Positions 7,688 to 15,892 of a stretch of 64,000 nucleotides of DNA are shown here, in pieces. The first letter of the stretch is position 1, and each line of letters opens with the position of its first letter. The notes below the pieces were generated by a model. The model did no database searches, was not told the DNA's origin, and was given only the letters and a program-made list of their open reading frames with translations. The DNA lies in NCBI RefSeq assembly GCF_004348825.1, contig NZ_SMJU01000013.1, positions 98,690 to 162,689 on the forward strand, written 5' to 3'. This DNA is from Arundinibacter roseus. Lineage in GTDB: Bacteria; Bacteroidota; Bacteroidia; Cytophagales; Spirosomataceae. The translations under genes and the position numbers were made by a program.

Positions 7688-8875
7688 TTGAAACCATCAT
7701 CCTTAGGTCCTCCCGCGCAGGATTTGGCTCAATCGGCCAATTGGGAGCCGATTCAAGCGGTCAAAATAGCTACCGGCGACCTTTCGGAAGATCGACGCCT
7801 GGCAGCTCAGGCTCGTGAACAGGGACTTTCGGTGTGGCTTCCTGATTTACCGGATGAATCGGACTCTCTTTTTACCAATATAGTCTACCAAACCGATAGA
7901 AATAAAGGCGATTTGGCTGCTTCCTTAAATAATACAACCCCACTTCCAGCCTGGCGCAACCTGCAAAACCGTCTCATTGAGGTTGTCCTTCGGCAACGCA
8001 GCCGGACAGAAATTGCTGTGAATTTGTTTTCGGCGCTGGCGCTCATGGTGGTTGGACATTTGCTGTTTGGGTATGTCAGCGTAGATCGTCTGGGCAATGT
8101 GTGGAATTCGTTGCTGGCCGACGAAAACTTTTACTTTTATCTGCTGGGTGGCTTCATTGCTCAAATGATCGACGGCGCGCTCGGTATGGCTTACGGAGTT
8201 ACGGCAACTACCTTTTTACTAACCTTAGGCGTCCCTCCTTCCGTGGCGAGTGCGAGTGTGCATTCTTCCGAAATATTTACAAGTGGAGTTTCTGGCTACA
8301 TGCACCTTAAATTTGGGAATGTAAACAGCAAATTATTCAAAACACTGCTCATTCCCGGCGTTGTGGGGGCCATTTTGGGGGCTTATCTTCTGACGGCCCT
8401 TGAAGAATATATTTATATCGTAAAGCCGATTGTGGCGGTTTACACCCTGATTTTGGGCGTGCTTATTCTCAAAAAAGCCTTAATGAAACGCATTGAAAAA
8501 CGTCCGTTTAAAAAAATCGGTTGGCTGGCCATGTTGGGCGGTTCGCTGGATGCCATTGGCGGCGGCGGCTGGGGGCCCATCGTTTCATCTACCCTCATTG
8601 CGCGGGGCCGTCATCCGCGCTATACCATCGGGTCGGTAAACCTTACGGAGTTTTTTGTTTCGCTGGCCAGTTCAGTAACGTTTGTAACGCTGATCGGCTT
8701 TTCGCACTGGCAGGTGATCGTAGGATTGATCCTGGGGGGCATGGTAGCGGCACCAATTGCGGCAACACTATCGCGCAAATTGCCGATAAAAACCATGATG
8801 ATTCTGGTCGGAATCGTGGTAATTGTGGTAAGTTTGAGGATTATTTATACCGTCATTCAAAGTAATTTTATGTAA
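7688..8875 (+). CDS. TauE/SafE (TSUP) family sulfite/anion exporter with vestigial N-terminal domain
   Basis: Inner-membrane TSUP transporter, predicted to export sulfite or a related sulfur anion. Hydrophobic segments run from about residue 108 to the end and carry family-like glycines (GGFIAQMIDGALGMAYGVTATT; MLGGSLDAIGGGGWGPIVSSTL). Residues about 20-100 do not belong to a TSUP protein. VKIATGDLSEDRRLAAQA, LSVWLPDLPDESD and KGDLAASLNNTTP follow the order of the second half of a CysG/MET8 dehydrogenase (IVATDDxxLN, VNVADxPxLCDF, KGDLxIAISTNGKSP), but the conserved residues are eroded. The only available start is a TTG at 7688, and the Rossmann half appears decayed upstream. It heads the sulfur operon, 85 bases before metZ, which fits a sulfite-export role. 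Confidence 0.8.
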   Translation: MKPSSLGPPAQDLAQSANWEPIQAVKIATGDLSEDRRLAAQAREQGLSVWLPDLPDESDSLFTNIVYQTDRNKGDLAASLNNTTPLPAWRNLQNRLIEVVLRQRSRTEIAVNLFSALALMVVGHLLFGYVSVDRLGNVWNSLLADENFYFYLLGGFIAQMIDGALGMAYGVTATTFLLTLGVPPSVASASVHSSEIFTSGVSGYMHLKFGNVNSKLFKTLLIPGVVGAILGAYLLTALEEYIYIVKPIVAVYTLILGVLILKKALMKRIEKRPFKKIGWLAMLGGSLDAIGGGGWGPIVSSTLIARGRHPRYTIGSVNLTEFFVSLASSVTFVTLIGFSHWQVIVGLILGGMVAAPIAATLSRKLPIKTMMILVGIVVIVVSLRIIYTVIQSNFM

Positions 8876-8960
8876 ATAAGCGTGTAAGAAAAGTCAACTC
8901 CCCTGCCCTCCGGCTTCATTTGGCTTTATCTTGATACACACGTTTTTTTCTTCCTGACTC

Positions 8961-10148
8961 ATGAAAAAACAAACCAAAGTAATCCGGACGCAAACTACAC
9001 AAACTCAGTACCGCGAGCATTCCAGTCCGCTGTTTTTGACCAGCAGCTTTACCTTTGAAACTGCCGAACAGGGCAAAGCGCTGTTTGATGAAACCGAGCA
9101 GGGCAATTTGTACAGCCGCTTTTCGAACCCTACTGTACAAGAGTTTGTCGACAAGGTGTGTATGCTCGAAGACTGCGAAGACGGGGTGGCTACGGCTACG
9201 GGCATGGCCGCTGTGTTTGCCAGCCTTGCCGGAATCCTTCAGGCAGGCGACCACCTGATCGCGAGCCGCGCGTTGTTTGGTTCGGCACATCAGATCATTA
9301 CCCAAATCCTGAGCAAGTGGAATATCACGCATACCTACCTGGACGCCTCCGCACCCGAGGCCGACTGGGAAGCCGCCGTGCAGCCCAACACCCGGATGAT
9401 ATACATCGAAACGCCTTCGAATCCCGGCCTGGAACTGGTCGATATGGAAATGATTGGCCGCCTGTGCAAAAAGCATAACCTAATTTTTAATGTAGATAAC
9501 TGTTTTGCCACGCCGGCCCTGCAAAATCCGGTTGATTTTGGCGCGCATTTGGTGGTGCATTCGGCTACAAAATTCATGGAAGGTCAGGGGCGTGTATTGG
9601 GTGGTGTGGTAGTTGGGGAAGCGGAGTACATCAAACCTCTGCGGTTTTTCTGCCGCCAAACCGGCCCGTCGATGTCGCCTTTTAATGCATGGGTTTTGTC
9701 CAAAAGTCTCGAAACGCTGGATTTGCGCATGGAAAAACACTGCGACAATGCCCTGAAACTGGCGCAGGCCCTGGAACAGCACCCGGCGGTAAAGCAGGTA
9801 AATTACCCTTTTCTGCCCTCGCATCCGCAGCATGAGCTGGCATTGCGGCAAATGAGCGCTGGTGGTGCCATCGTGACGATTGATCTGGAAGGTGGTTTTG
9901 AGCGTGTATCGGCCTTTATGAAAGCGCTGCAAATTCCTTCGCTTTCATCCAACCTTGGCGATACCCGAACCATCGTGACCAACCCATATACAACTACTCA
10001 TTCCAAGTTGAAACCGGAGGAGAAAAAAGCCTTGGGAATTACCGAAGGATTGATTCGTATTTCGGTCGGACTGGAAGCGGTGGAAGATTTGATTGAAGAT
10101 TTTGCGCAGGCTGCCGAGGTGAGCGCCCAACTGGTAGCGCACGTATGA
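8961..10148 (+). CDS. metZ: O-succinylhomoserine sulfhydrylase / trans-sulfuration PLP enzyme
   Basis: PLP-dependent Cys/Met metabolism enzyme (395 residues), predicted to make homocysteine from an activated homoserine and sulfide. Lys204 in HSATKFMEGQGRVLGG is the PLP lysine; the GQGRVLGG ending is typical of MetZ rather than MetB/MetC. YSRFSNPTVQ, the TATGMAA segment and SLSSNLGDTRTIVTNP are all present. The ATG at 8961 is the only good start. It overlaps the following VOC gene by four bases (ATGA), and its position between a sulfur exporter and cysH supports direct sulfhydrylation using sulfide from this operon. Cystathionine gamma-synthase activity cannot be excluded. Confidence 0.9.
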   Translation: MKKQTKVIRTQTTQTQYREHSSPLFLTSSFTFETAEQGKALFDETEQGNLYSRFSNPTVQEFVDKVCMLEDCEDGVATATGMAAVFASLAGILQAGDHLIASRALFGSAHQIITQILSKWNITHTYLDASAPEADWEAAVQPNTRMIYIETPSNPGLELVDMEMIGRLCKKHNLIFNVDNCFATPALQNPVDFGAHLVVHSATKFMEGQGRVLGGVVVGEAEYIKPLRFFCRQTGPSMSPFNAWVLSKSLETLDLRMEKHCDNALKLAQALEQHPAVKQVNYPFLPSHPQHELALRQMSAGGAIVTIDLEGGFERVSAFMKALQIPSLSSNLGDTRTIVTNPYTTTHSKLKPEEKKALGITEGLIRISVGLEAVEDLIEDFAQAAEVSAQLVAHV

Positions 10149-10540
10149 AGCAACAGATTGTCCAACTAGCCCTGCTGGTCAATGACTACGATGAAGCTTT
10201 GGATTTTTATATACAAAAATTAAGGTTCGAGCTGATTGAAGATACAGTCATGAGCGAAACAAAACGGTGGGTGGTGATTGCCCCGCCGGGCTCGGACGGA
10301 TGTAGGCTTTTGTTGGCAAAGGCCGCTACACCGGAGCAGGAAACGAGGGTTGGCAATCAGACGGGCGGTCGGGTGTTTTTATTTTTACATACCGATAATT
10401 TTGAACGGGATTATCAAAATCTCATCGCTCAGAATATTTCGATTGTCAGGCCACGAAGTGAGGAACCTTACGGAACAGTAGCCGTTTTTGAAGATTTGTA
10501 CGGGAATTTGTGGGATTTGATAGAACCAATAAAAGAGTAA
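10145..10540 (+). CDS. VOC (glyoxalase/bleomycin-resistance fold) protein
   Basis: A 131-residue protein of the vicinal oxygen chelate superfamily: two beta-alpha-beta-beta-beta modules, with QLALLVNDYDEALDFYIQKLRFELIED at the start and PYGTVAVFEDLYGNLWDLIEP at the end. Metal ligands are partly visible: Gln6-region in the first module and Glu127-region (WDLIEP) in the last. Its ATG overlaps the metZ stop and cysH begins nine bases after it, so it is co-transcribed with sulfur genes. The substrate is unknown. A VOC protein between metZ and cysH is not a standard sulfur gene, so its role is open. Confidence 0.8.
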   Translation: MKQQIVQLALLVNDYDEALDFYIQKLRFELIEDTVMSETKRWVVIAPPGSDGCRLLLAKAATPEQETRVGNQTGGRVFLFLHTDNFERDYQNLIAQNISIVRPRSEEPYGTVAVFEDLYGNLWDLIEPIKE

Positions 10541-10549
10541 TTTAAGAAA

Positions 10550-11263
10550 ATGATACGTCAGGAAAACTTTACGGTTGACTCACTCACCGAACTCCTCCGC
10601 GGAAAAACGGAGGTTGAATCTTTGCAAACACTAGCCGAACTTTTTCCCGGCGAGGTTTCCTTTTCCAGCAGCCTTGGTTTTGAAGATCAGGTAATTACGG
10701 ATCATATTTTGGCAAATCATCTTCCAATACGCATTTTCACGCTCGACACCGGAAGACTTTTTGAAGAAACTTACAAGACCCTGCAACGAACCAACAACCG
10801 CTACGAAACCAAAATTGAGGTCGTTTTTCCCAAAAACCCTTCGGTCGAAAACCTGCTGAATCAAAAAGGGCCGTACAGCTTCTATGATTCCGTTGAAAAC
10901 CGTAAAGAATGTTGCTTTATCCGCAAAGTGGAACCGTTGAATCGGGCGCTGCAAGGGGTTAAAATCTGGGTGACAGGCATTCGGGCTGAGCAGTCGGGCA
11001 ACCGTCAGGACATGCCGCAGGTGGAGTGGGACGAGGCGCATCAGCTGTTTAAATTTCACCCGCTGCTGCACTGGACTTTCGAGGACGTAAAGGCCTATGT
11101 TTCCAGCCGAAACGTTCCTTACAATCCACTGCACGACAAAGGATTTGTGAGCATTGGCTGTGCACCCTGTACACGTGCGATCATGGAAGGAGAAGATTTC
11201 CGCGCCGGACGCTGGTGGTGGGAAGATGAAAGCAAAAAAGAATGCGGTCTGCACGCCCGTTGA
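10550..11263 (+). CDS. cysH: Adenylylsulfate (APS) reductase, 4Fe-4S type
   Basis: Cytoplasmic thioredoxin-dependent reductase (237 residues) giving sulfite and AMP. SFSSSLGFEDQVITD is the PP-loop-like nucleotide site, and IFTLDTGRL and WVTGIRAEQS are family segments. The 4Fe-4S ligands CC (121-122) and CAPC (204-207) are present, which places it with bacterial APS reductases rather than PAPS reductases. The catalytic Cys232 lies in KKECGLH near the C-terminus. Absence of a cysC kinase in the operon, or of a CysC fusion on CysN, agrees with direct reduction of APS. It starts nine bases after the VOC gene and precedes cysD by 97 bases. Confidence 0.93.
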   Translation: MIRQENFTVDSLTELLRGKTEVESLQTLAELFPGEVSFSSSLGFEDQVITDHILANHLPIRIFTLDTGRLFEETYKTLQRTNNRYETKIEVVFPKNPSVENLLNQKGPYSFYDSVENRKECCFIRKVEPLNRALQGVKIWVTGIRAEQSGNRQDMPQVEWDEAHQLFKFHPLLHWTFEDVKAYVSSRNVPYNPLHDKGFVSIGCAPCTRAIMEGEDFRAGRWWWEDESKKECGLHAR

Positions 11264-11360
11264 CCATACGTATCTGATTTAATAAACAGCAGTAGTTCAT
11301 GGAAAGAAATTTTAAATCAAAATTTTCCCAAAAAACTACGCACGGAACACTACCAAAACT

Positions 11361-12266
11361 ATGACCAATACATTTGATTACCTCGATCAGCTCGAAGCCG
11401 AAGCCATCTATATTATGCGGGAGGTAGCCGGGCAATTTGAACGCCCTGCCCTGCTATTTTCGGGTGGAAAAGATTCCATTACGTTGGTTCGGCTGGCGCA
11501 AAAAGCATTTGCTCCGGCAAAAATCCCGTTTACGCTGGTACACGTAGACACAGGCCACAACTTCCCGGAAGCGATTCAGTACCGCGATGAACTGGTAGAA
11601 AAAATCGGTGCAAAGTTGGTGGTTCGCTACGTGGAAGATACCATCAAGGCCAAAGGCTTGCAGGAGCCTACCGGAAAAAATGCGAGCCGTAACTGGCTGC
11701 AAACATACACGTTGCTGGATACTATCGAAGAATTTGAATTTGATGCCTGCATCGGCGGTGCCCGGCGAGACGAAGAGAAAGCCCGTGCCAAAGAACGGAT
11801 ATTTTCTTTTCGGGATGAATTTGGACAATGGGACCCAAAACGGCAGCGTCCTGAGCTTTGGAATTTGTTTAATGGCCGGATTCATAAAGGTGAAAATGTT
11901 CGCGTTTTCCCAATTTCCAACTGGACAGAACTTGACGTGTGGTCGTATATCAAACGTGAAAATATTGACCTGCCTTCCATTTATTTTGCTCACGAGCGCG
12001 AATGCATCCTGCGTGATGGCCGTCTGCTGAATCATACGCCCGTCATTCAGCCCGACGAGAACGATCAGATTGTTACCCGCCGGGTTCGGTTCCGTACCGT
12101 TGGCGATATGACCTGTACCGCCGCCGTAGAATCTGACGCCGCTACCCTCGACGAAGTAGTGGCTGAAATCACGATTTCCCGCATCAGCGAGCGGGGCGAA
12201 ACCCGAATTGACGATCAGCAAACCGAAGCAGCCATGGAAGACCGGAAAAAAGGAGGCTATTTCTGA
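11361..12266 (+). CDS. cysD: Sulfate adenylyltransferase subunit 2
   Basis: Small subunit of ATP sulfurylase (301 residues), which forms APS from ATP and sulfate; works with CysN. LLFSGGKDSITLVRLA is the PP-loop; LVHVDTGHNFPE, IGGARRDEEKARAKERIFSFRD and FPISNWTELDVWSYI are CysD signatures, and the C-terminal RISERGETRIDDQ is complete. The spacer before it (11264-11360) has only a weak AT-rich inverted repeat near 11310. It lies in the cysH-cysD-cysN order. Confidence in function is high. Confidence 0.96.
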   Translation: MTNTFDYLDQLEAEAIYIMREVAGQFERPALLFSGGKDSITLVRLAQKAFAPAKIPFTLVHVDTGHNFPEAIQYRDELVEKIGAKLVVRYVEDTIKAKGLQEPTGKNASRNWLQTYTLLDTIEEFEFDACIGGARRDEEKARAKERIFSFRDEFGQWDPKRQRPELWNLFNGRIHKGENVRVFPISNWTELDVWSYIKRENIDLPSIYFAHERECILRDGRLLNHTPVIQPDENDQIVTRRVRFRTVGDMTCTAAVESDAATLDEVVAEITISRISERGETRIDDQQTEAAMEDRKKGGYF

Positions 12267-12347
12267 TACTCCAAACTACGTAGTGTTGGTAGTTATCAGA
12301 CATTCTTTTTTTCTTTTTCCAACTTTCAATCTTTCTTTTTTTGACTC

Positions 12348-13595
12348 ATGGATTTACTAAGATTTATAACCGCAGGCTCCGTAGACGACGGCAAAAGTAC
12401 GTTGATCGGGCGACTGCTTTTTGATACAAAAAATATTCTGGCCGATCAGATGGAAGCCATCGAAAAAGCCAGCAAAAGCCGCAACGACGGAGAAATTGAC
12501 CTCGCGCTGTTGACCGACGGCCTGCGCTCCGAGCGGGAACAGGGCATCACGATTGATGTAGCCTACAAATATTTCCAAACCCCCAACCGGAAGTTTATCA
12601 GCATTGATGCCCCGGGGCACATTCAGTATACGCGCAACATGGTGACGGGCGCTTCCAATGCCGACCTTGCCATAATTTTGGTAGATGCCCGGCAGGGAGT
12701 TGTGGAGCAAACCCGCCGACATTCGCTCATTGCCGCGATGTTGGGCATTCCGCATGTAGTAGTTGCCATAAATAAAATGGATTTGGTGGGCTATTCCGAA
12801 GATCGTTTTCTGGAAATCGCGGCTGATTATAATTCCCTTGCCCAAAAACTGAAAATAAAGGACCTTTCCATAATTCCGGTAAGCGCGTTGAATGGTGATA
12901 ATGTGGTCGACAAATCTGCTCATATGCCCTGGTACAATGGCGATACCATGCTGACGGTCCTCGAACAGGTGAATGTACTGAAAGATCTTAACCTGAATGA
13001 CGGCCGTTTTTCGGTACAGTACGTGATTCGCCCGCAAACCGCTGAACTACACGACTACCGGGGGTATGCCGGACGTATTCAAAGCGGTACGTTTCGTCGG
13101 GGAGACCGCATCATGGTGCTGCCGTCTGAACAAACATCGACCATTGAAAAAATTGAAATTGGTGGCAATGAAGTAGATGAAGCCTTTGCCGGTCAGTCAA
13201 TTACCATTTCACTTACCAACGATATTGACATCAGCCGGGGCGATATGCTTATCACTGCCGACTATCAGCATCCTGTGGTGAGTCAGGATCTGGAAACGCT
13301 GATTTGCTGGATGGACGACCGCAAGGAACTGAAAGTTGGGGGCAAATTTACCCTGCAACATGGCACCACCCGTACCCGCTGCTCCGTACGCAGCATTGAT
13401 TATCGCATTGATATTAATTCTTACGAACAACTGGAAGGCATCGAAAGCCTGAAACTGAACGATGTAGCCCGTGTGGTATTACGCACGGCGCAGCCTATTG
13501 CCTACGATCCGTACCTTCAAAATCGTACCAATGGTGCAGCGATTCTCATCGACGAAACGTCCAATGTGACGGTCGGTGCGTGTATGATCGAATAA
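12348..13595 (+). CDS. cysN: Sulfate adenylyltransferase subunit 1 (GTPase)
   Basis: Large GTP-binding subunit of ATP sulfurylase (415 residues), related to EF-Tu; its GTP hydrolysis drives APS formation by CysD. G1 GSVDDGKS (10-17), GITIDVAY, the G3 motif DAPGH, NKMD and SALNGDNV are all present, followed by two beta-barrel domains. The protein ends after the barrels with no C-terminal APS kinase, unlike CysNC fusions. The 81-base spacer upstream contains AACTAC...GTAGTT, a weak inverted repeat of unclear meaning. Same operon as cysD. Confidence 0.96.
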   Translation: MDLLRFITAGSVDDGKSTLIGRLLFDTKNILADQMEAIEKASKSRNDGEIDLALLTDGLRSEREQGITIDVAYKYFQTPNRKFISIDAPGHIQYTRNMVTGASNADLAIILVDARQGVVEQTRRHSLIAAMLGIPHVVVAINKMDLVGYSEDRFLEIAADYNSLAQKLKIKDLSIIPVSALNGDNVVDKSAHMPWYNGDTMLTVLEQVNVLKDLNLNDGRFSVQYVIRPQTAELHDYRGYAGRIQSGTFRRGDRIMVLPSEQTSTIEKIEIGGNEVDEAFAGQSITISLTNDIDISRGDMLITADYQHPVVSQDLETLICWMDDRKELKVGGKFTLQHGTTRTRCSVRSIDYRIDINSYEQLEGIESLKLNDVARVVLRTAQPIAYDPYLQNRTNGAAILIDETSNVTVGACMIE

Positions 13596-13613
13596 TTTCA
13601 TCCCAAATTTTGA

Positions 13614-13641
13614 TTAAAACGGAACTCCCAACCCGTTTTAA
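13614..13641 (+). other. Intra-operon hairpin between cysN and the sulfite reductase gene
   Basis: TTAAAACGG (13614-13622) pairs with CCGTTTTAA (13633-13641) around a 10-nt loop. There is no downstream T tract of note, so it may be a weak terminator, a processing site or an mRNA end stabiliser. Confidence 0.4.
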
Positions 13642-13657
13642 TAGTTGAGTTTTAATA

Positions 13658-13676
13658 TACTAATCCGATAGACTAT
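13658..13676 (+). promoter_or_regulatory. Possible operator shared by sulfur genes (site 2)
   Basis: TACTAATCCGATAGACTAT, 17 bases before the sulfite reductase ATG, matches 7662-7680 upstream of the TauE/SafE gene at 12 of 19 positions. Two sites in front of two genes of one pathway suggest a common regulator, but two copies are weak evidence. Confidence 0.25.
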
Positions 13677-13692
13677 AAGATTTTATATCCTT

Positions 13693-15879
13693 ATGAATAC
13701 TCTGAAAATTACCGAAAATGTATCGACCGCTGCACAGCGAGATATTTTTGAACTTCAAAGAAAAATCGGTGCATTCACGGACGGAGAAGGAAGCGAAGAA
13801 GCTTTCCGGAAGTACCGTCTGGCGCGCGGCGTGTACGGTCAACGGCAGCCGGGCGTTCAGATGATTCGGATAAAACTGCCTTATGGCCGCGTCACGGCGG
13901 ATCAACTCGTGCGCATTGCGGATTGTTCGGATGAATTTGCAACCGGAAATCTCCATGCAACCACTCGTCAGGATATTCAGCTGCATTTTGTGAAACTTTC
14001 GGATTCGCCTCAACTTTGGGCCAATCTGGAAGATGCCAACATTACGCTACGCGAAGCCTGCGGAAATACCGTACGGAACGTAACTGCCTCATCAACAGCG
14101 GGTATTGATCCCGATGAACCGTTTGACGTAACTCCTTACGCACAGGCTATTTTTGAGTATTTTCTAAGAAATCCTATTTCGCAGGAAATGGGGCGTAAAT
14201 TCAAAATCTCGCTTTCTTCTTCCGAAAAAGATTCTGCCTTTGGATTCATGCACGATGTGGGGCTGATTCCACGACTGACTCAAAATGCACAAGGCGAACT
14301 GGTCAAAGGATTTAAAGTACTTATTGGCGGTGGATTGGGCGCACAGCCTTTTCCGGCACAGGTTGCCTACGAATTTTTACCCGAAGATCAGGCAATTCCG
14401 TTCACAGAAGCACTCATTCGGGTGTTTGACCGCTATGGCGAAAGAACCCGCCGACACAAGGCCCGCATGAAGTTTTTGCTGAACGATTTGGGCCTTGAAA
14501 CTTTACTCGAAAAAGTGCAGGAAGAATGGATTGCCCTCAAAAGCAAACGACTTCCGGTGGCACCGTTGGCCTTTGACTGGCAAAATCTGCCGGAGCGCAC
14601 GCCGCTTTCAAGCGAGGAAATCGCAGCGCTTGCCGCAGAGAAATTAGCAGCCGAAGCCATGGATATTTTCCCCAAATGGCTTGCTACCAATGTTTTTGAA
14701 CAAAAACAAAAAGGATGGTATGGCGTACAACTGCGGGTACTATTGGGCGACATGTCCTCAGACACGGCGCGCGCACTTGCCGAAATCGTACGGCAACACG
14801 CAGCGGACGACATTCGGGTGACGGTCAATCAGGGCTATTTGCTACGGTTTGTGAAAGCCGAAGATCTCCCGGTTTTGTTTGAAAAGCTACATGCGCTTGG
14901 CCTGGCTGAGCCGGGTTTTGACAGCACGGCTGACATTACTACCTGCCCCGGAACCGATACCTGCAACCTGGCGATTTCGAGCAGCTACGGCATTACCCGG
15001 GCGCTGGAAGTAATGATGAAAGAGGAATATCCTGACCTGATTTATAATAATGATATAAAAATAAAAATCAGTGGGTGCATGAATGGTTGCGGACAGCACA
15101 GCGCCGCCAACATTGGTTTTCACGGGAGTTCCATTAAGAACGGCAAGCTGGTTTTGCCTGCCTTGCAGGTGCTGCTCGGCGGAGGATTTACGGGTGTCAG
15201 CGAAGGACAAATTGGGGATAAAGTCATTAAACTTCCTTCCAAGCGTGGTCCCGAAGCGATGCGCTATTTGCTGAGCGACTATCAGACTAATGCCTTTGAA
15301 GGTGAATACTTCAATCAGTACTACGCTCGACAAACCAAAAATTATTTTTATCAACTTCTTAAACCGCTTGCCGATCTTTCTAAGGTACAGGACGACGAAT
15401 ACCGCGATTGGGACCACGACGAGCTGTTCAAAACCGAAGTAGGTGTGGGCGAGTGCGCCGGAGTAATGATTGACCTTGTGGGCACGACGCTCATTGAAGC
15501 AAACGAAAAATTGTCACTTGCGCACGAAATGCTTGCGGAGGGAGTTTGGGCCGACGGAATTTACCATGCCTACAATACTTTCATCACCGGTGCCAAGGCG
15601 CTGCTGATTGGTGAAGGCATTGCTACCAATACGCAATACGGATTGGTGAAAGAGTTTGATACTCAGTTTGGCAAACAATTTTATACCTCCGAAAATGAAA
15701 CTCCATTTGCTGAGGTTGTTTTCAGTATTAATAAAAACGAACCTACCGAAGCCTTTGCCCGGACGTTCGTAGAGGCCGCCGGAGAGTTTTTGGCAAAGGT
15801 GAAAGAAGTACGCGACAAACAATTGGCCGAAACCGGAGCGCCTGCCTTGCAGGAGCTTACGTTTGGACAGGACAGCTAA
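13693..15879 (+). CDS. Siroheme sulfite (or nitrite) reductase with C-terminal HEPN-like domain
   Basis: Assimilatory siroheme/4Fe-4S reductase (728 residues) that reduces sulfite to sulfide with six electrons. Two ferredoxin-like/siroheme repeats are visible. The cluster and siroheme ligands are Cys418 and Cys424 (CPGTDTC) and Cys462 and Cys466 (GCMNGCGQH). The family core ends near residue 570. Residues about 580-725 add an all-helical module (TLIEANEKLSLAHEMLAEG, GIYHAYNTFITGAKALL, FARTFVEAAGEFLAKVKEV) that resembles a HEPN domain. No flavoprotein partner (CysJ) is nearby, so ferredoxin is the likely donor. Nitrite reductase is the alternative, but the cys neighbours and the cobA gene 13 bases downstream favour sulfite. 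Confidence 0.9.
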   Translation: MNTLKITENVSTAAQRDIFELQRKIGAFTDGEGSEEAFRKYRLARGVYGQRQPGVQMIRIKLPYGRVTADQLVRIADCSDEFATGNLHATTRQDIQLHFVKLSDSPQLWANLEDANITLREACGNTVRNVTASSTAGIDPDEPFDVTPYAQAIFEYFLRNPISQEMGRKFKISLSSSEKDSAFGFMHDVGLIPRLTQNAQGELVKGFKVLIGGGLGAQPFPAQVAYEFLPEDQAIPFTEALIRVFDRYGERTRRHKARMKFLLNDLGLETLLEKVQEEWIALKSKRLPVAPLAFDWQNLPERTPLSSEEIAALAAEKLAAEAMDIFPKWLATNVFEQKQKGWYGVQLRVLLGDMSSDTARALAEIVRQHAADDIRVTVNQGYLLRFVKAEDLPVLFEKLHALGLAEPGFDSTADITTCPGTDTCNLAISSSYGITRALEVMMKEEYPDLIYNNDIKIKISGCMNGCGQHSAANIGFHGSSIKNGKLVLPALQVLLGGGFTGVSEGQIGDKVIKLPSKRGPEAMRYLLSDYQTNAFEGEYFNQYYARQTKNYFYQLLKPLADLSKVQDDEYRDWDHDELFKTEVGVGECAGVMIDLVGTTLIEANEKLSLAHEMLAEGVWADGIYHAYNTFITGAKALLIGEGIATNTQYGLVKEFDTQFGKQFYTSENETPFAEVVFSINKNEPTEAFARTFVEAAGEFLAKVKEVRDKQLAETGAPALQELTFGQDS

Positions 15880-15892
15880 TTTGACTTTACTC

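Noticed and set aside
11454-12221. 255-codon minus-strand ORF opposite cysD (and similar long antisense ORFs opposite cysH, cysN, cobA and aguB)
   Set aside because: These are shadows of conserved plus-strand genes with complete motifs; the antisense translations show no recognisable domain.
13614-13641. Operon terminator between cysN and the sulfite reductase
   Set aside because: The stem lacks a clear T tract and both flanking genes are in one pathway, so I listed it only as an intra-operon hairpin.
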